Shown here one piece after another: positions 16,518-25,833 of a stretch of DNA of 64,000 bases (the stretch's first letter is position 1; each line of letters starts with the position of its first letter). A program made the translations under genes and the position numbers. The DNA is from Desulforamulus reducens MI-1 (GTDB taxonomy: Bacteria > Bacillota > Desulfotomaculia > Desulfotomaculales > Desulfotomaculaceae): contig NC_009253.1 in NCBI RefSeq assembly GCF_000016165.1, positions 558,001 through 622,000 on the forward strand. The letters run 5' to 3'. The notes beneath the pieces were generated by a model. It saw nothing but the letters and a program-made list of their open reading frames with translations, was not told the DNA's origin and did not search any database.

Positions 16518-17897
16518 ATGCTCACAGCCAAAGATAGGGAAAGTATTGCTCTTAAGAAATTTTCTTTGATTAGTCCAGTACTAAATGGCCAGGTTAAAAA
16601 CCAAAAGGATTATTTCGAAACTATATGTGTTAAGCCCATTGATATGCCCTATTATGGATTCAGGATGTATTCCCCAAAAACTCTTATGTGTTGGTTAAGT
16701 GATTATCGTCGTGGGGGATTAGACTCATTAAAGCCAGGTTACCGATCGGATAAGGGTAAAAGCCGAAAGGTAAGCCTAGAGATTGCTGATGAAATTCGTA
16801 AGAAAAGAAGCCAAATGCCACGGATTACTAGCGCACTGCTCTATGAAGAGTTAGTTAAAGATAAAGTTATTCTTCCGGAAAAGTTGTCACGAGCGACTTT
16901 TTACCGTTTTCTGGTCGCTAATCCTGAACTGGCTGCAGGTAAAGATCCAGAAAACCCTGGTGAGAAGGAACTTAAACGTTTTTCTCACCAAAGAATTAAT
17001 GAATTATGGCAAACTGATATTATGTTTGGTCCATATATTAGTATAGGTAAATCAAAGAAACAAGCCTACCTAATCGCATTTATCGATGATGCCTCCAGGT
17101 TGATAACACATGCACAATTCTTCTTTTTTCAAAACTTCGTAGCTCTTCGAGTAGCTTTGAAAGAGGCTGTTCTAAAACGAGGAATTCCCAAAATGATCTA
17201 TACAGATAACGGAAAAGTTTATCGTAGTGATCAACTAAATATGCTTTGTGCTGGATTAGGTTGCTCGTTAATTCATACAGAACCTTTCACCCCTACGTCT
17301 AAGGGTAAAATTGAAAGGTTTTTTCATACTGTGAGGCAACGCTTTTTATCTAGATTAGACCCCACTAAATTAAAAAGTTTAGACCAACTAAATTTATATT
17401 TTTGGCAATGGCTGGAGGAAGATTATCAGCGCAAGACCCATAGTGCTTTAAATATGAGTCCATTAGATTTTTTTATGGCTCAAGTCCATAATATTAATTT
17501 TTTAGCCAACCCCCAATTATTAGAGGAGCATTTTTTATTGCGCGTTACCAGAAAAGTTAATCATGATGCGACCCTGTCTGTTGAATCTATTCTTTATGAA
17601 ACGGAGCAAAGCTTAGCCAATTCACGACTAGAGGTACGGTACGACCCAGATTGGTTAGCTAATTCAAACCAACCAATTTTATTATACCGGGATGGTATGA
17701 AAGTTGGTGAGGCCAGACAAGTAAATTTTTTTGACAATGCTAGGGCTAAAAGAAAGGGTCGAGGTCGGCAATCTCAGTCATCACAGGAGTTACTGGAATC
17801 GGTTGAAACGTCGGAACAGAAAGCAACTCCTAGTATTTCTTATGCTCAAATTGATGACCAACTTAAACAATCGTCAAGAGAAGTAGGTGATCGCTAA
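16518..17897 (+). CDS. DDE integrase/transposase (rve fold)
   Basis: An integrase-core transposase of about 459 residues with catalytic residues in NELWQTDIMFG, MIYTDNGKVY and KGKIERFFHTVRQRF. Upstream are helix-turn-helix segments (MYSPKTLMCWLSDYRRGGLDSLKPGYRSDKG), and downstream a Mu-type beta-barrel region. I chose the ATG at 16518, placed after GGTGGAGGTG, over the GTG at 16500 that lies within the ribosome site. It overlaps the ATPase gene by one base (TAATG). Together they form the transposition core of the 15621-18892 element. Confidence 0.85.
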   Translation: MLTAKDRESIALKKFSLISPVLNGQVKNQKDYFETICVKPIDMPYYGFRMYSPKTLMCWLSDYRRGGLDSLKPGYRSDKGKSRKVSLEIADEIRKKRSQMPRITSALLYEELVKDKVILPEKLSRATFYRFLVANPELAAGKDPENPGEKELKRFSHQRINELWQTDIMFGPYISIGKSKKQAYLIAFIDDASRLITHAQFFFFQNFVALRVALKEAVLKRGIPKMIYTDNGKVYRSDQLNMLCAGLGCSLIHTEPFTPTSKGKIERFFHTVRQRFLSRLDPTKLKSLDQLNLYFWQWLEEDYQRKTHSALNMSPLDFFMAQVHNINFLANPQLLEEHFLLRVTRKVNHDATLSVESILYETEQSLANSRLEVRYDPDWLANSNQPILLYRDGMKVGEARQVNFFDNARAKRKGRGRQSQSSQELLESVETSEQKATPSISYAQIDDQLKQSSREVGDR

Positions 17898-18697
17898 TGT
17901 TTACACAATTCTTTGGACTTAAATTTAACCCTTTTTCTAAAGAAGTACCGGCGGACAAATTATTTATTAGCCAAGACTTATTGGAACTAGAATCGAGGTT
18001 AAAATATTTGCAAAGTACCCGTGGAATCGGGTTAGTTGCAGGTGAACCAGGTGCTGGCAAATCAACAGCTTTGAGAAAATTTGTTAATGAGTTAAACCCA
18101 GCTCTCTACAAGCATTGTTATTTTTCTTTGGCGACTGTTACTGTGTTGGAATTTTATCAGGGACTTGCCTTAGAACTTGGTGAGCAACCTAAACACAAAA
18201 AGGTAGCTATTTTCCGTCAAATTCAGGGCGCTATCAATTCTATGTACTATGAACGCCGGATTACGCCGGTAATTATCTTAGATGAAATACATTTAGCTTC
18301 AAACAAGTTGTTAGAGGATTTAAGGCTCATTTTTAACTTTAAAATGGACTCGCAAAATCCCTTTATTCTTGTCTTAGCAGGACAACCTTTAATTCGATCT
18401 AAGTTATCACTCAACATCAATAACCCACTAAGGCAACGTTTGGTAGTGAAACATATTATGCAGGGGTTAAAACCTGAAGAAATTAGAGATTATTGCACCA
18501 GCCGATTAAAGCAAGCAGGGTTAATCGAAGAGATTTTCACCGATTCAGCAATTGACGCTATCTATGCCACAACAAAAGGCTTACCACGGTTAATTAACAA
18601 TTTAGTTACTAATTGTCTGCTTTACGCTTATTACAAAAAGTTAAGGCAAATTGATGAAGAGGTAGTTTACCAGGCCCAAAATGAACTTAATATTTGA
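17897..18697 (+). CDS. ExeA/TniB-like AAA ATPase of the transposon
   Basis: 266 residues: Walker A GEPGAGKS near residue 50, Walker B VIILDEIHLA near 125, sensor-type LAGQPLIRSKL, and the FNPFSKE opening typical of ExeA-like ATPases. In Tn7-, Tn5053- and Mu-like systems the ATPase binds target DNA and activates the DDE partner. It is translationally coupled to the integrase. It is followed by a short hairpin (GGAGACGC.. around 18713-18745) and then the right end of the element. Confidence 0.8.
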   Translation: MFTQFFGLKFNPFSKEVPADKLFISQDLLELESRLKYLQSTRGIGLVAGEPGAGKSTALRKFVNELNPALYKHCYFSLATVTVLEFYQGLALELGEQPKHKKVAIFRQIQGAINSMYYERRITPVIILDEIHLASNKLLEDLRLIFNFKMDSQNPFILVLAGQPLIRSKLSLNINNPLRQRLVVKHIMQGLKPEEIRDYCTSRLKQAGLIEEIFTDSAIDAIYATTKGLPRLINNLVTNCLLYAYYKKLRQIDEEVVYQAQNELNI

Positions 18698-18898
18698 ACA
18701 GACTCAATCTTTGGAGACGCTGTGGTGGTTTTATCATCCCGGCGTTTTTTATATTCCTAGAGGAACGAATCTATTTTAATTTGATAAACAGACTAATTAT
18801 TGCCATTACAATTTAATAATTTTTGATAGGACTATATAAAACAGAGAGTTTTTAATTTAAGAATCCTGGATGATTTAATTTGAGAATTGACAAACAAC

Positions 18899-19085
18899 TA
18901 GAATGCAGCATGTGCCCTTGCGAAAGCAGGCAGAACGCCGTAGGATTAGGACGGTGATTCAGAACTTAATCACGTTGGCATCACTGTTAGTTTCACATGC
19001 AAGAAAGAAGAAATTACGATTTGGAAAGCACAGTCCCTGGTTTGAAACATTTAAACAAGCTTACTCTGTGTGTTTAGCAAGATAG
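18899..19085 (+). pseudogene. IS1380-family transposase, C-terminal part
   Basis: Joining this part to 15620 gives ...GQSTT-RMQHVPLRKQAERRRIRT... in the same frame, ending with the HARKKKLRFGKHSPWFETF tail typical of IS1380 transposases. It is separated from its first part only by the inserted 3.27 kb element. Confidence 0.75.
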
Positions 19086-19263
19086 AAATATCCACAGAAC
19101 GATAAAACTTTGCACTAAAAGGAGTGCTTAGATTTTTATTGCCAAATTTAAGCTCAATACTATTGAGAGATTCATTAAATGCTAGTGGCAATCCTTAAAA
19201 TACAAATTTTTATATATTTTGCTGAAAGATAAGGTTACAGAATAGGTAACTTACGGATTCAGG

Positions 19264-19858
19264 GATACACGATAAATATATGTTGAAATAGCTGAATAAT
19301 AAATATCCCGTAATGGTATTTATCATTTCGATAGGGTTCTTATCACAATTCGACAAAGTATGTCAAAGGAAATTATATCTATCGGTTGAACTCTTATGTG
19401 TACATTAGACTGATTATAATTAAAAAAATCAATTTGTGTTCGCAAAAGAAAGAATGTTTTAGAGGTCTATGATAACTATCCTAACACAGGGGGAAGATGT
19501 GAGGGGTTATAGCGCGACCGCTGGGCAAAAAGAAAATAAATTTTTTATCAACCTGTGACATAAAGCTGTCGGGGTTATGGTTTACGATGTAATTACAAAA
19601 TTAAATGGATGTTTTTATACGATGGCAAACGATAACAGCACAAAGTTTTGTCGGTTCCAGCCACCTTTACCACGGTGGCATAAACCCATTATCTATGCTT
19701 GCCGAAAACAAATACTAAATTAAAGTATAAATTGAGTAAATTGCATATTTCTGAGTCCAATATTTTAGCGGTTTCTGAAGGGTAAAAAAAGGACTTCACC
19801 CCTGTTCTGGTAAAAGATATAAGTACCAACAAATAACCAACCAGAGAGATGAAGTTAC
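19264..19858. other. Gene-free stretch between two insertion elements
   Basis: No gene or RNA is recognised in this AT-rich stretch. It includes a few short inverted repeats, and the last 100 bases should hold the left end of the next insertion sequence, whose terminal repeats I could not define. Confidence 0.4.
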
Positions 19859-21094
19859 TTGTATCTTCTACAACCAAACCTATTTTCCTTCGAAGAACTA
19901 CTAAAATTTGAACCAGAGACAAAATTGCAAAAGGTTCTTTCAGTTTTGGATCTATCTCCTGCCCTTAATGTGGTTAAAAGGGCGGTTCTCGGTCCAAAGG
20001 GTCACTGTGTCGGTAACATGATTCGTGCATTAGTGGCAAAACAATTAGAACAAATACCTACAGTCGCTGCATTAGTAAAAAGACTATCTAATGATATAAG
20101 GTTTCGGTTCCAATGTGGTTTTTCGCTTAGTAAACCAATTCCAAGTGAATCCACCTTTAGTCGTCTGATACAAAAACTCGCAGCAACTGATGAGACAAAC
20201 AAAACAGAAAGTGTCATGAAGCAGATTTTTGATAACCTAGTTAAAAGTGCTAAAGATATGGGATTAATAGATTCGAATTGTGTTGCAATTGACTCTAGCA
20301 AAATAGATGCGTATGAAAAATCCAAGCCTAAAAAGGATTTGCAGGGTGACAAAACTGCAAACTGGGGTGCTAAAAGGGATACTCATGGTAACCAAATATC
20401 CTGGTTTGGATATAAAGCTCACGTTGCAGTTGATTGCCATAGTGAACTACCAATTGCTATTATGGTTACACCTGCTAATACCCATGATGCTAAGATGGCA
20501 ATACCTTTAATCGAATTAGTAAACAAGGCCTTGGAAGACTCAAAAAAACCTAAATACTATACCATGGATATGGGCTATGACAGTAAAGACATCTACTCTG
20601 TAGTAATGAACGACTTCAATGCTCAAGCAATTATCCCCATTAACTCCCGAGGCTCTAAGGACCATCCTGAAGGCTGTGACTTTGATGGAACCCCTATATG
20701 CTCAATGGGGCAAAGAATGGTGTTCTGGGGAAGTGATGCAAAGGCTGGAACCAATAAATATAGGTGCCCGCATGTAATGGGCAAATGTGATTGCCCCTAC
20801 GGGTCTGCCTGGTGCTCACCATCTTCCTACGGTTTAGTTGTAAAGACTAAAGTTAAAGACGATCCAAGAATGAACTGTATACCAGCCCGTGGTACTAAGA
20901 ACTGGCAAAGCCTTTATAACAAAAGAACTTCCGTAGAAAGATGTTTTGGTCGATTAAAACAACACTTGGGTGCTAACAGTATTCGTACCAGAGGATTGGA
21001 AAAAGTTACTCTCCACATAACATTGAGTTGTATTGCACTACTGGCTGGTAGTATTGCAGTAGCAAAGACCAAAAGAATTGAGCAGGCAGCTTAA
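19859..21094 (+). CDS. IS transposase, DDE_Tnp_1 type (IS4/IS5/IS1182 superfamily)
   Basis: A 411-residue DDE transposase: VAIDSSKIDAYE (first D), YYTMDMGYDSKDIYS (second D), and SVERCFGRLKQHLGANSIRTRG (E). The N-terminal part (IPTVAALVKRLSNDIRFRFQCGF, PSESTFSRLIQKL) is the usual DUF772-like region. The start appears to be TTG. The reading frame is intact, so the element may be active. It sits between the split IS1380 and cas6, about 210 bases before the cas6 start, so it may have displaced or supplied the cas promoter. The stretch 21095-21303 has no gene. Confidence 0.8.
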   Translation: MYLLQPNLFSFEELLKFEPETKLQKVLSVLDLSPALNVVKRAVLGPKGHCVGNMIRALVAKQLEQIPTVAALVKRLSNDIRFRFQCGFSLSKPIPSESTFSRLIQKLAATDETNKTESVMKQIFDNLVKSAKDMGLIDSNCVAIDSSKIDAYEKSKPKKDLQGDKTANWGAKRDTHGNQISWFGYKAHVAVDCHSELPIAIMVTPANTHDAKMAIPLIELVNKALEDSKKPKYYTMDMGYDSKDIYSVVMNDFNAQAIIPINSRGSKDHPEGCDFDGTPICSMGQRMVFWGSDAKAGTNKYRCPHVMGKCDCPYGSAWCSPSSYGLVVKTKVKDDPRMNCIPARGTKNWQSLYNKRTSVERCFGRLKQHLGANSIRTRGLEKVTLHITLSCIALLAGSIAVAKTKRIEQAA

Positions 21095-21303
21095 TAAATA
21101 TTTTAATTTAAAGCGATTTACTATAGTATAGGATACTTATCACTACTCATTAGGTAAATTTTGTAAATTAATGCTGAGATCCTAAATTTTCAAAATTTAT
21201 TTTAAAAAATTAAGCTATTTTGTACTCTTGGATTCACGTTTTTCTGGATTAACAATTATGCAATTCATTCAATTAAAAAAATACTAAACAGGGATGAATA
21301 AAT

Positions 21304-22062
21304 ATGAGGCTACAACTACTATTGGACTCAGAAAACCCAGTATTGTTGGCTACTAATTATCAACAACAAATTCAGGGGTTAATTTATAATTTATTAACCG
21401 ACCCACTTATGCAGGCATTTCTACATGATCATGGTTTTGATTATAACCAACGACGCTTTAAGCTATTTACTTTTTCCAGGCTGATGGGGAAAAGTTACTT
21501 TAACCAGCAGGATAAAACCCTAAGGATCACTCCGCCGGTATTACTCTACATCTCCAGTCCTTGGACAGAGTTTCTGGAAAATCTGGCCAACAGCCTATTA
21601 GCTCGGGGGTTCATTCAAATTGGTAAAAATCAATTGCAAGTGAAAGAAATTAAATTGGCAGTGACACCACCTTTTAATCAAGACCAAAGCTATCCCGTTA
21701 AAATGCTCTCCCCGGTAACGATGTATAGCACCCTTGAAACGAGGGAAGGCAGCAAAAAAACCTACTACTATTCCCCGACTGAGAGGGAGTTTACTAGGCT
21801 AATCGCTCAAAATTTAGTCAAAAAGGCCAGTGCCTTTTACGGTGAGGATTGGTCTAAACTATTCTTCTGCATTGAAGTAGCAAATTCATTTCGAGCAAGC
21901 CAGCAGAAAATCATCATCTATAAAGGAACTGTGATTAAAGGTTGGTTAGGGAATTATCATATTTCGGGCCACCCCAAAATGTTAAAATTGGCCTACGAAT
22001 CTGGCATTGGCAGCAAGAACAGCCAGGGGTTTGGGTTGTTTGAACTGTGTAACAACGGATAG
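21304..22062 (+). CDS. cas6: CRISPR endoribonuclease Cas6
   Basis: A 252-residue RAMP protein that cuts the repeat RNA to give crRNAs. The C-terminal glycine-rich loop GIGSKNSQGFGLFEL is the Cas6 signature, and the N-terminal half (RLQLLLDSENPVLLATNYQQQIQGLIYNLL) is the first ferredoxin fold. It is the first gene of the interference operon, and cas8b starts 15 bases later. Length is normal. Its substrate is the adjacent array whose repeats end GAATTGAAAC. Confidence 0.85.
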   Translation: MRLQLLLDSENPVLLATNYQQQIQGLIYNLLTDPLMQAFLHDHGFDYNQRRFKLFTFSRLMGKSYFNQQDKTLRITPPVLLYISSPWTEFLENLANSLLARGFIQIGKNQLQVKEIKLAVTPPFNQDQSYPVKMLSPVTMYSTLETREGSKKTYYYSPTEREFTRLIAQNLVKKASAFYGEDWSKLFFCIEVANSFRASQQKIIIYKGTVIKGWLGNYHISGHPKMLKLAYESGIGSKNSQGFGLFELCNNG

Positions 22063-22077
22063 AAAGGGAGCGATAAA

Positions 22078-24114
22078 TTGATTGAGGCCATGCGAACACT
22101 GGCCCTGGATTACCTAGTTCAGGAATTGGCTGGTTACCCGGTGCCCCAGGATCCGGAGCAGTGGTATCAGGAATTTAGAAAAAACTCCCCGGGCAGGATG
22201 TTTCCCTACTTGGTGGAGGACAGCGGCAGAATCGAAAAGGTTTATCTACTAGAGGAAAAAGCAACGGGGGTTGTGGAACTGACGGTACAGGACATGATCC
22301 ATGAGCCGGGCGGGAGTCGGGTTGGTTGTACCCAGGATAAATTACCTTTTATTAAACCCCCTGGTTCCCAAAGCCCCCAGATGGGGCCTGTGATTAAACG
22401 TAGTTATCAAAGCGGCAAGAGTGGCCCAAGCGCCAAAATTCTTAATACCACCATGAAAAGCTTTGCAGAAATAGCTTCAGATAATAAACCCTGGTCATCC
22501 TATTTTAAACAGATAGTGGAAATCCTCAGTGCCCCTCGGTTAAAACTGGTGGATCATTCCACTGTGGATTGGCAACAAGAGGGTTACGCTAATTTGTTAG
22601 ACTGTGTGGTGCAAAGGATCGGCCCAGAGAAGAATACCGTTTTCCTAGCGGTGAAAGACAGAAACGGACGGTTACCTGGTGAAGTATCGGAATATATTGA
22701 CTACTTACTCGGGGAAAAGCTGGCGGGTGAACGGTATGTAACTAGCGAAGCCCGGGCACAGGAAGACGGAGAATGTCCCCTGTGTAATGCAACTAAGGTA
22801 ACTGTTTTTCCCAATGCCCTAAAAGGTGCGGGTATCAACTTTAAAAACACCGATCGGATTGGTGTCTTTCCGGGTGTTAACCCGGCCCAGGCCTGGAAGG
22901 GCTATGCCCTCTGTGGGGCCTGTGCGGATCTGTTATACGTGTACAAACATCATGTCATTAAAAAAGGGGGTCCGAACAAGGATCGGCAATTTTTTGGCAG
23001 CAAAATTGCCGGTGATTCCGCACTGGTGATACCGGTATTTTTTCCCGGTTTAGCGGCGGAGGTAAGGCAAGAACTTCTGTCCGACGTAACCGATTATATT
23101 AACAACATGAACAGTAATGTAACCCAGGACGAAGAAAGCCTGCTGGATATTTTGAAAGATGAAAAAAGCATTCTTAGCTTAATCTTTTTATGGGCTGATG
23201 TAGGACAAAACCTAGAAAATGTTACAGGTATGATTCACAGTGTGTTGCCCAGCCGGTTAAGAGAATTATCCCTGTTGAATGAGGCTTCCCGCAATTGGCA
23301 CCATCCTCTATTTCCCAATGTTCCCTTGGCAATAGAAACGGCAGACTTTAGGCCGGATTTATCACTAAGAGCACTAAAAGTACTATTCTACCGGCCCGGG
23401 GGCAAAAAAGCGAAGGATATAAATGCCAGTAAGCAATTGTTTCAAGTAAAAAAACAACTAGCTGCCTGCGTATACCACCGGACGCCGGTGTTACTAGAAC
23501 GGTTTTGGCAAGAAACAATAACTACCGCCCGCTGGCATTGGCTAGAAGCATCCCAAAAGAAGGATGGATATACAGGACTTCTTTACGAAGGAACAGGGAA
23601 AAACGGATCCTACTTAACACCCGCAGGGTGGATTAAGCATGTTAACTGGTGGTTGTACTATTTTAAACAGGTGGGGGTTATGGAAATGGAAAAGCAGTTT
23701 TACAAGCCTGCAATGGCTGAACTCCAGCCGTACTTTGGTTCTCAAAGCGGCATCGATACACCTGAAAAAGCCTATGCCTTTTTGCTGGGTGTGTTATATG
23801 GCAGATTACTAATGATTCAAGGGGGCAAAGGGGTAAACGTAGGGGCCAATGCTTTAACTTGGCTGAAACGCCTTACCCTAAAGGGTAAAGATTTACCAGA
23901 ACTTTATACCAAGATCAGAAGCAAAATACTAGCCTACGAAGCCGAAAAATCCCAGGCGGTAAGGGAATTGATTACAGAAATTAGTACTCTGGGCATTGCC
24001 TTGGGGGACAATATTAAGCTAAGCGAAGTACAAACAAACTATTACCTGTTGCTGGGACAGGCCATGACAACTGTTATTCTTTCGAAAAAAACTGAGAAGG
24101 AGAATGAGGCCTAA
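22078..24114 (+). CDS. cas8b: Type I-B Cascade large subunit Cas8b
   Basis: A 678-residue protein with a zinc-finger pair CPLC...CGAC (near residues 225 and 275), typical of the Csh1/TM1802 kind of Cas8b. It is the large Cascade subunit that recognises the PAM and helps recruit Cas3. The TTG start at 22078 is preceded by AAGGGAG at correct spacing. Its stop overlaps the cas7 start by one base. Assignment rests on position, size and the cysteine motif, since Cas8 proteins diverge strongly. Confidence 0.8.
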   Translation: MIEAMRTLALDYLVQELAGYPVPQDPEQWYQEFRKNSPGRMFPYLVEDSGRIEKVYLLEEKATGVVELTVQDMIHEPGGSRVGCTQDKLPFIKPPGSQSPQMGPVIKRSYQSGKSGPSAKILNTTMKSFAEIASDNKPWSSYFKQIVEILSAPRLKLVDHSTVDWQQEGYANLLDCVVQRIGPEKNTVFLAVKDRNGRLPGEVSEYIDYLLGEKLAGERYVTSEARAQEDGECPLCNATKVTVFPNALKGAGINFKNTDRIGVFPGVNPAQAWKGYALCGACADLLYVYKHHVIKKGGPNKDRQFFGSKIAGDSALVIPVFFPGLAAEVRQELLSDVTDYINNMNSNVTQDEESLLDILKDEKSILSLIFLWADVGQNLENVTGMIHSVLPSRLRELSLLNEASRNWHHPLFPNVPLAIETADFRPDLSLRALKVLFYRPGGKKAKDINASKQLFQVKKQLAACVYHRTPVLLERFWQETITTARWHWLEASQKKDGYTGLLYEGTGKNGSYLTPAGWIKHVNWWLYYFKQVGVMEMEKQFYKPAMAELQPYFGSQSGIDTPEKAYAFLLGVLYGRLLMIQGGKGVNVGANALTWLKRLTLKGKDLPELYTKIRSKILAYEAEKSQAVRELITEISTLGIALGDNIKLSEVQTNYYLLLGQAMTTVILSKKTEKENEA

Positions 24115-25103
24115 TGGAAAAGCAAGTCAATACTTTATCGGGTCGAAAAGAGTTCTTATTCCTGTACGATATTAAAATGGGTAACCCCAATGGTGATCCG
24201 GATGAAAACCGCCCCCGTGTACTGCCGGACGGCACCTATTATGTGACAGATGTACGGCTGAAACGCTACAGTAGAGACTTTTTAAAGCAACTTGGCCATG
24301 CTATTTTAGTGGATAACATCGAAGGGAGAACCACCAACCTTACCGGCCGGGTGGCTTACTATCTAAACAAAACCGGCCAGGAAAAGGCCGAAGGTAGCCA
24401 ACTGGTTGATATCCTACTGGATTCCTTCATTGATGCCCGTATTTTTGGCAGTTCACTTGCCTTTAAGGCTGAAAAGGTTAAAGATGCCAAGGGGAAGGAA
24501 ACTACCTGGGAGCCAAAACCCGAGCCCAAAACACTCACCGGTGCCACCCAGATAAACATGGGTGAGGTGCTGCACCAGGCAGAAAGTGTAGATATACACG
24601 GAACTTCCTTCTTTGGCAGTGATGATTCCAAAACCCAGGGAACCTTTACCACCTTTTATGGGTTGCGTTATGCACTGATTGGCTTCTCGGGGATAGCAAA
24701 CCAACATTCGGCTAAAACTTCCCATATGAGCGATAACGACTACGACCTGTTGCTGAAATCCATGTGGCACGGTGTTCGGTCTGCCGCCAATACCCGGACG
24801 AAGGTGGGCCAAATACCCCACCTGTTAATCAGTATTGAATACAATGAGGGAGAAGAATTTCAGTTTGGCCGCCTGCACGACTATGTAAAACTTCTTGCAG
24901 GGGACGATAAGGAAGAAAAAAGCTGGGCCTCCCCCGAAGATTACAAGGTAGATTTAGCCAAACTAATAGAGAGAATTGAAGGACAAAGCCAGCGAATTAA
25001 GAACGTGCGCTATGCTGTTTCACCGGATCTGCAATTACTGCAGGAGATACCGGTAAAATGGCAACTAATGGATATAGAAAATGTAACAAAGGCAGTGGAA
25101 TAA
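24114..25103 (+). CDS. cas7: Cascade backbone protein Cas7 (Csh2 type)
   Basis: 329 residues opening with FLYDIKMGNPNGDPDENRPR, the standard start of I-B Cas7/Csh2, and containing GATQINMGEVLH and SAANTRTKVGQIPHLL. It polymerises along the crRNA spacer. One-base overlap with cas8b and a 1-base gap to cas5 indicate a single operon. Confidence 0.9.
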   Translation: MEKQVNTLSGRKEFLFLYDIKMGNPNGDPDENRPRVLPDGTYYVTDVRLKRYSRDFLKQLGHAILVDNIEGRTTNLTGRVAYYLNKTGQEKAEGSQLVDILLDSFIDARIFGSSLAFKAEKVKDAKGKETTWEPKPEPKTLTGATQINMGEVLHQAESVDIHGTSFFGSDDSKTQGTFTTFYGLRYALIGFSGIANQHSAKTSHMSDNDYDLLLKSMWHGVRSAANTRTKVGQIPHLLISIEYNEGEEFQFGRLHDYVKLLAGDDKEEKSWASPEDYKVDLAKLIERIEGQSQRIKNVRYAVSPDLQLLQEIPVKWQLMDIENVTKAVE

Positions 25104-25104
25104 C

Positions 25105-25833
25105 ATGATGAAACTAATTGCTTTCCGCCTTAGTGGCCGGTTTGGTCATTTTCTCCGGGCGGAGGCGGGGACCAGTGCCCTAAGCTACCCGGTGCCGCCC
25201 CGGACAGTTTTACTGGGCATCCTGGGGGCGGTACTGGGCCTGGAAAAGGATCTCCCCCAGGAACTGTTGGAGCCGCTACACATTGCCCTGGCTGGGCCGG
25301 TACCCCAAAGCCACTGGCATAAGGCTAAACTGCGTAAGGACCCGCCCGAAGCACTGCCCCAGGTGGTGAAAAATAACCAAAAACAGGAAAAGACTACAAA
25401 GCCAGAAATGGCTACGTTAATCACCCAGGAATGGCTGTTTAACCCTGCTTACACTATTTGGGTTGCCTTGCCAGAACCCTACCATCAACAATTGGAACAG
25501 CGACTAAAGGAGCGGTGCTGGCATTTTCAACCCTGCCTAGGCCTTTCAGAGATGATGGCAGATATCGAATACTTGGGGACCTTAATGGCAGAAAAATTGC
25601 CCAGGGGCAGTTACCCCGTAACATCCATTATTCCGCAGGAACAGGCCAAACTAGATTTAACCCAGGTATACGACCAGGAGCTGGCACTTCAACCCCTCCG
25701 TATGCCCAGAACCGTTACTTCTAGCCGGGTATTTGGCCACTCTAGCTACTTCATTGAAACTAAGGGCCACCCGGTGATGGTAGAGACAGAGCAAGCCTAC
25801 CAAGTTGGGGACCGGGTTTTGATGTTTATATGA
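25105..25833 (+). CDS. cas5: Cascade subunit Cas5 (type I-B)
   Basis: 242 residues with the Cas5 N-terminal pattern AFRLSGRFGHFLRAEAGTSALSYPVPPRTVLLGILGAVLG; the P-P-R-T and G-rich helix are typical. It caps the 5' handle of the crRNA. It overlaps cas3 by 4 bases. Confidence 0.85.
   Translation: MMKLIAFRLSGRFGHFLRAEAGTSALSYPVPPRTVLLGILGAVLGLEKDLPQELLEPLHIALAGPVPQSHWHKAKLRKDPPEALPQVVKNNQKQEKTTKPEMATLITQEWLFNPAYTIWVALPEPYHQQLEQRLKERCWHFQPCLGLSEMMADIEYLGTLMAEKLPRGSYPVTSIIPQEQAKLDLTQVYDQELALQPLRMPRTVTSSRVFGHSSYFIETKGHPVMVETEQAYQVGDRVLMFI

Larger units (their letters stand above)
15621..18892 (+). mobile_element. TGT...ACA transposon with DUF6431, DDE integrase and AAA ATPase
   Basis: The element starts TGTAGATT and ends AATTGACA, flanked by the 6-bp duplication AACAAC (15615-15620 and 18893-18898). 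Removing 15621-18892 plus one duplication copy rejoins the IS1380 transposase in frame, which fixes the ends exactly. Three genes follow in order. The DDE-plus-ATPase layout resembles Tn7/Tn5053/Mu-type transposition, where an ATPase guides the integrase. Terminal repeats are weak beyond the first 8 bases. Confidence 0.8.
14567..19263 (+). mobile_element. IS1380-family element, interrupted by a second transposon
   Basis: The ends are a perfect 13-bp inverted repeat: CCTGAATCCGTAA at 14567-14579 and its complement at 19251-19263. It contains an IS1380-type transposase gene in two parts, separated by the 3.27 kb element at 15621-18892. No flanking target duplication is apparent. Without the insertion the element would be about 1.4 kb. 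Its left end has cut a recombinase gene. Confidence 0.75.

Noticed and set aside
14563-19267. Target duplication flanking the IS1380-type element
   Set aside because: Bases outside the 13-bp inverted ends (TTAG on the left, GATA on the right) do not match.
19740-21200. Terminal inverted repeats of the IS carrying the 19859-21094 transposase
   Set aside because: Only weak partial matches were seen by eye; I could not define ends with confidence.
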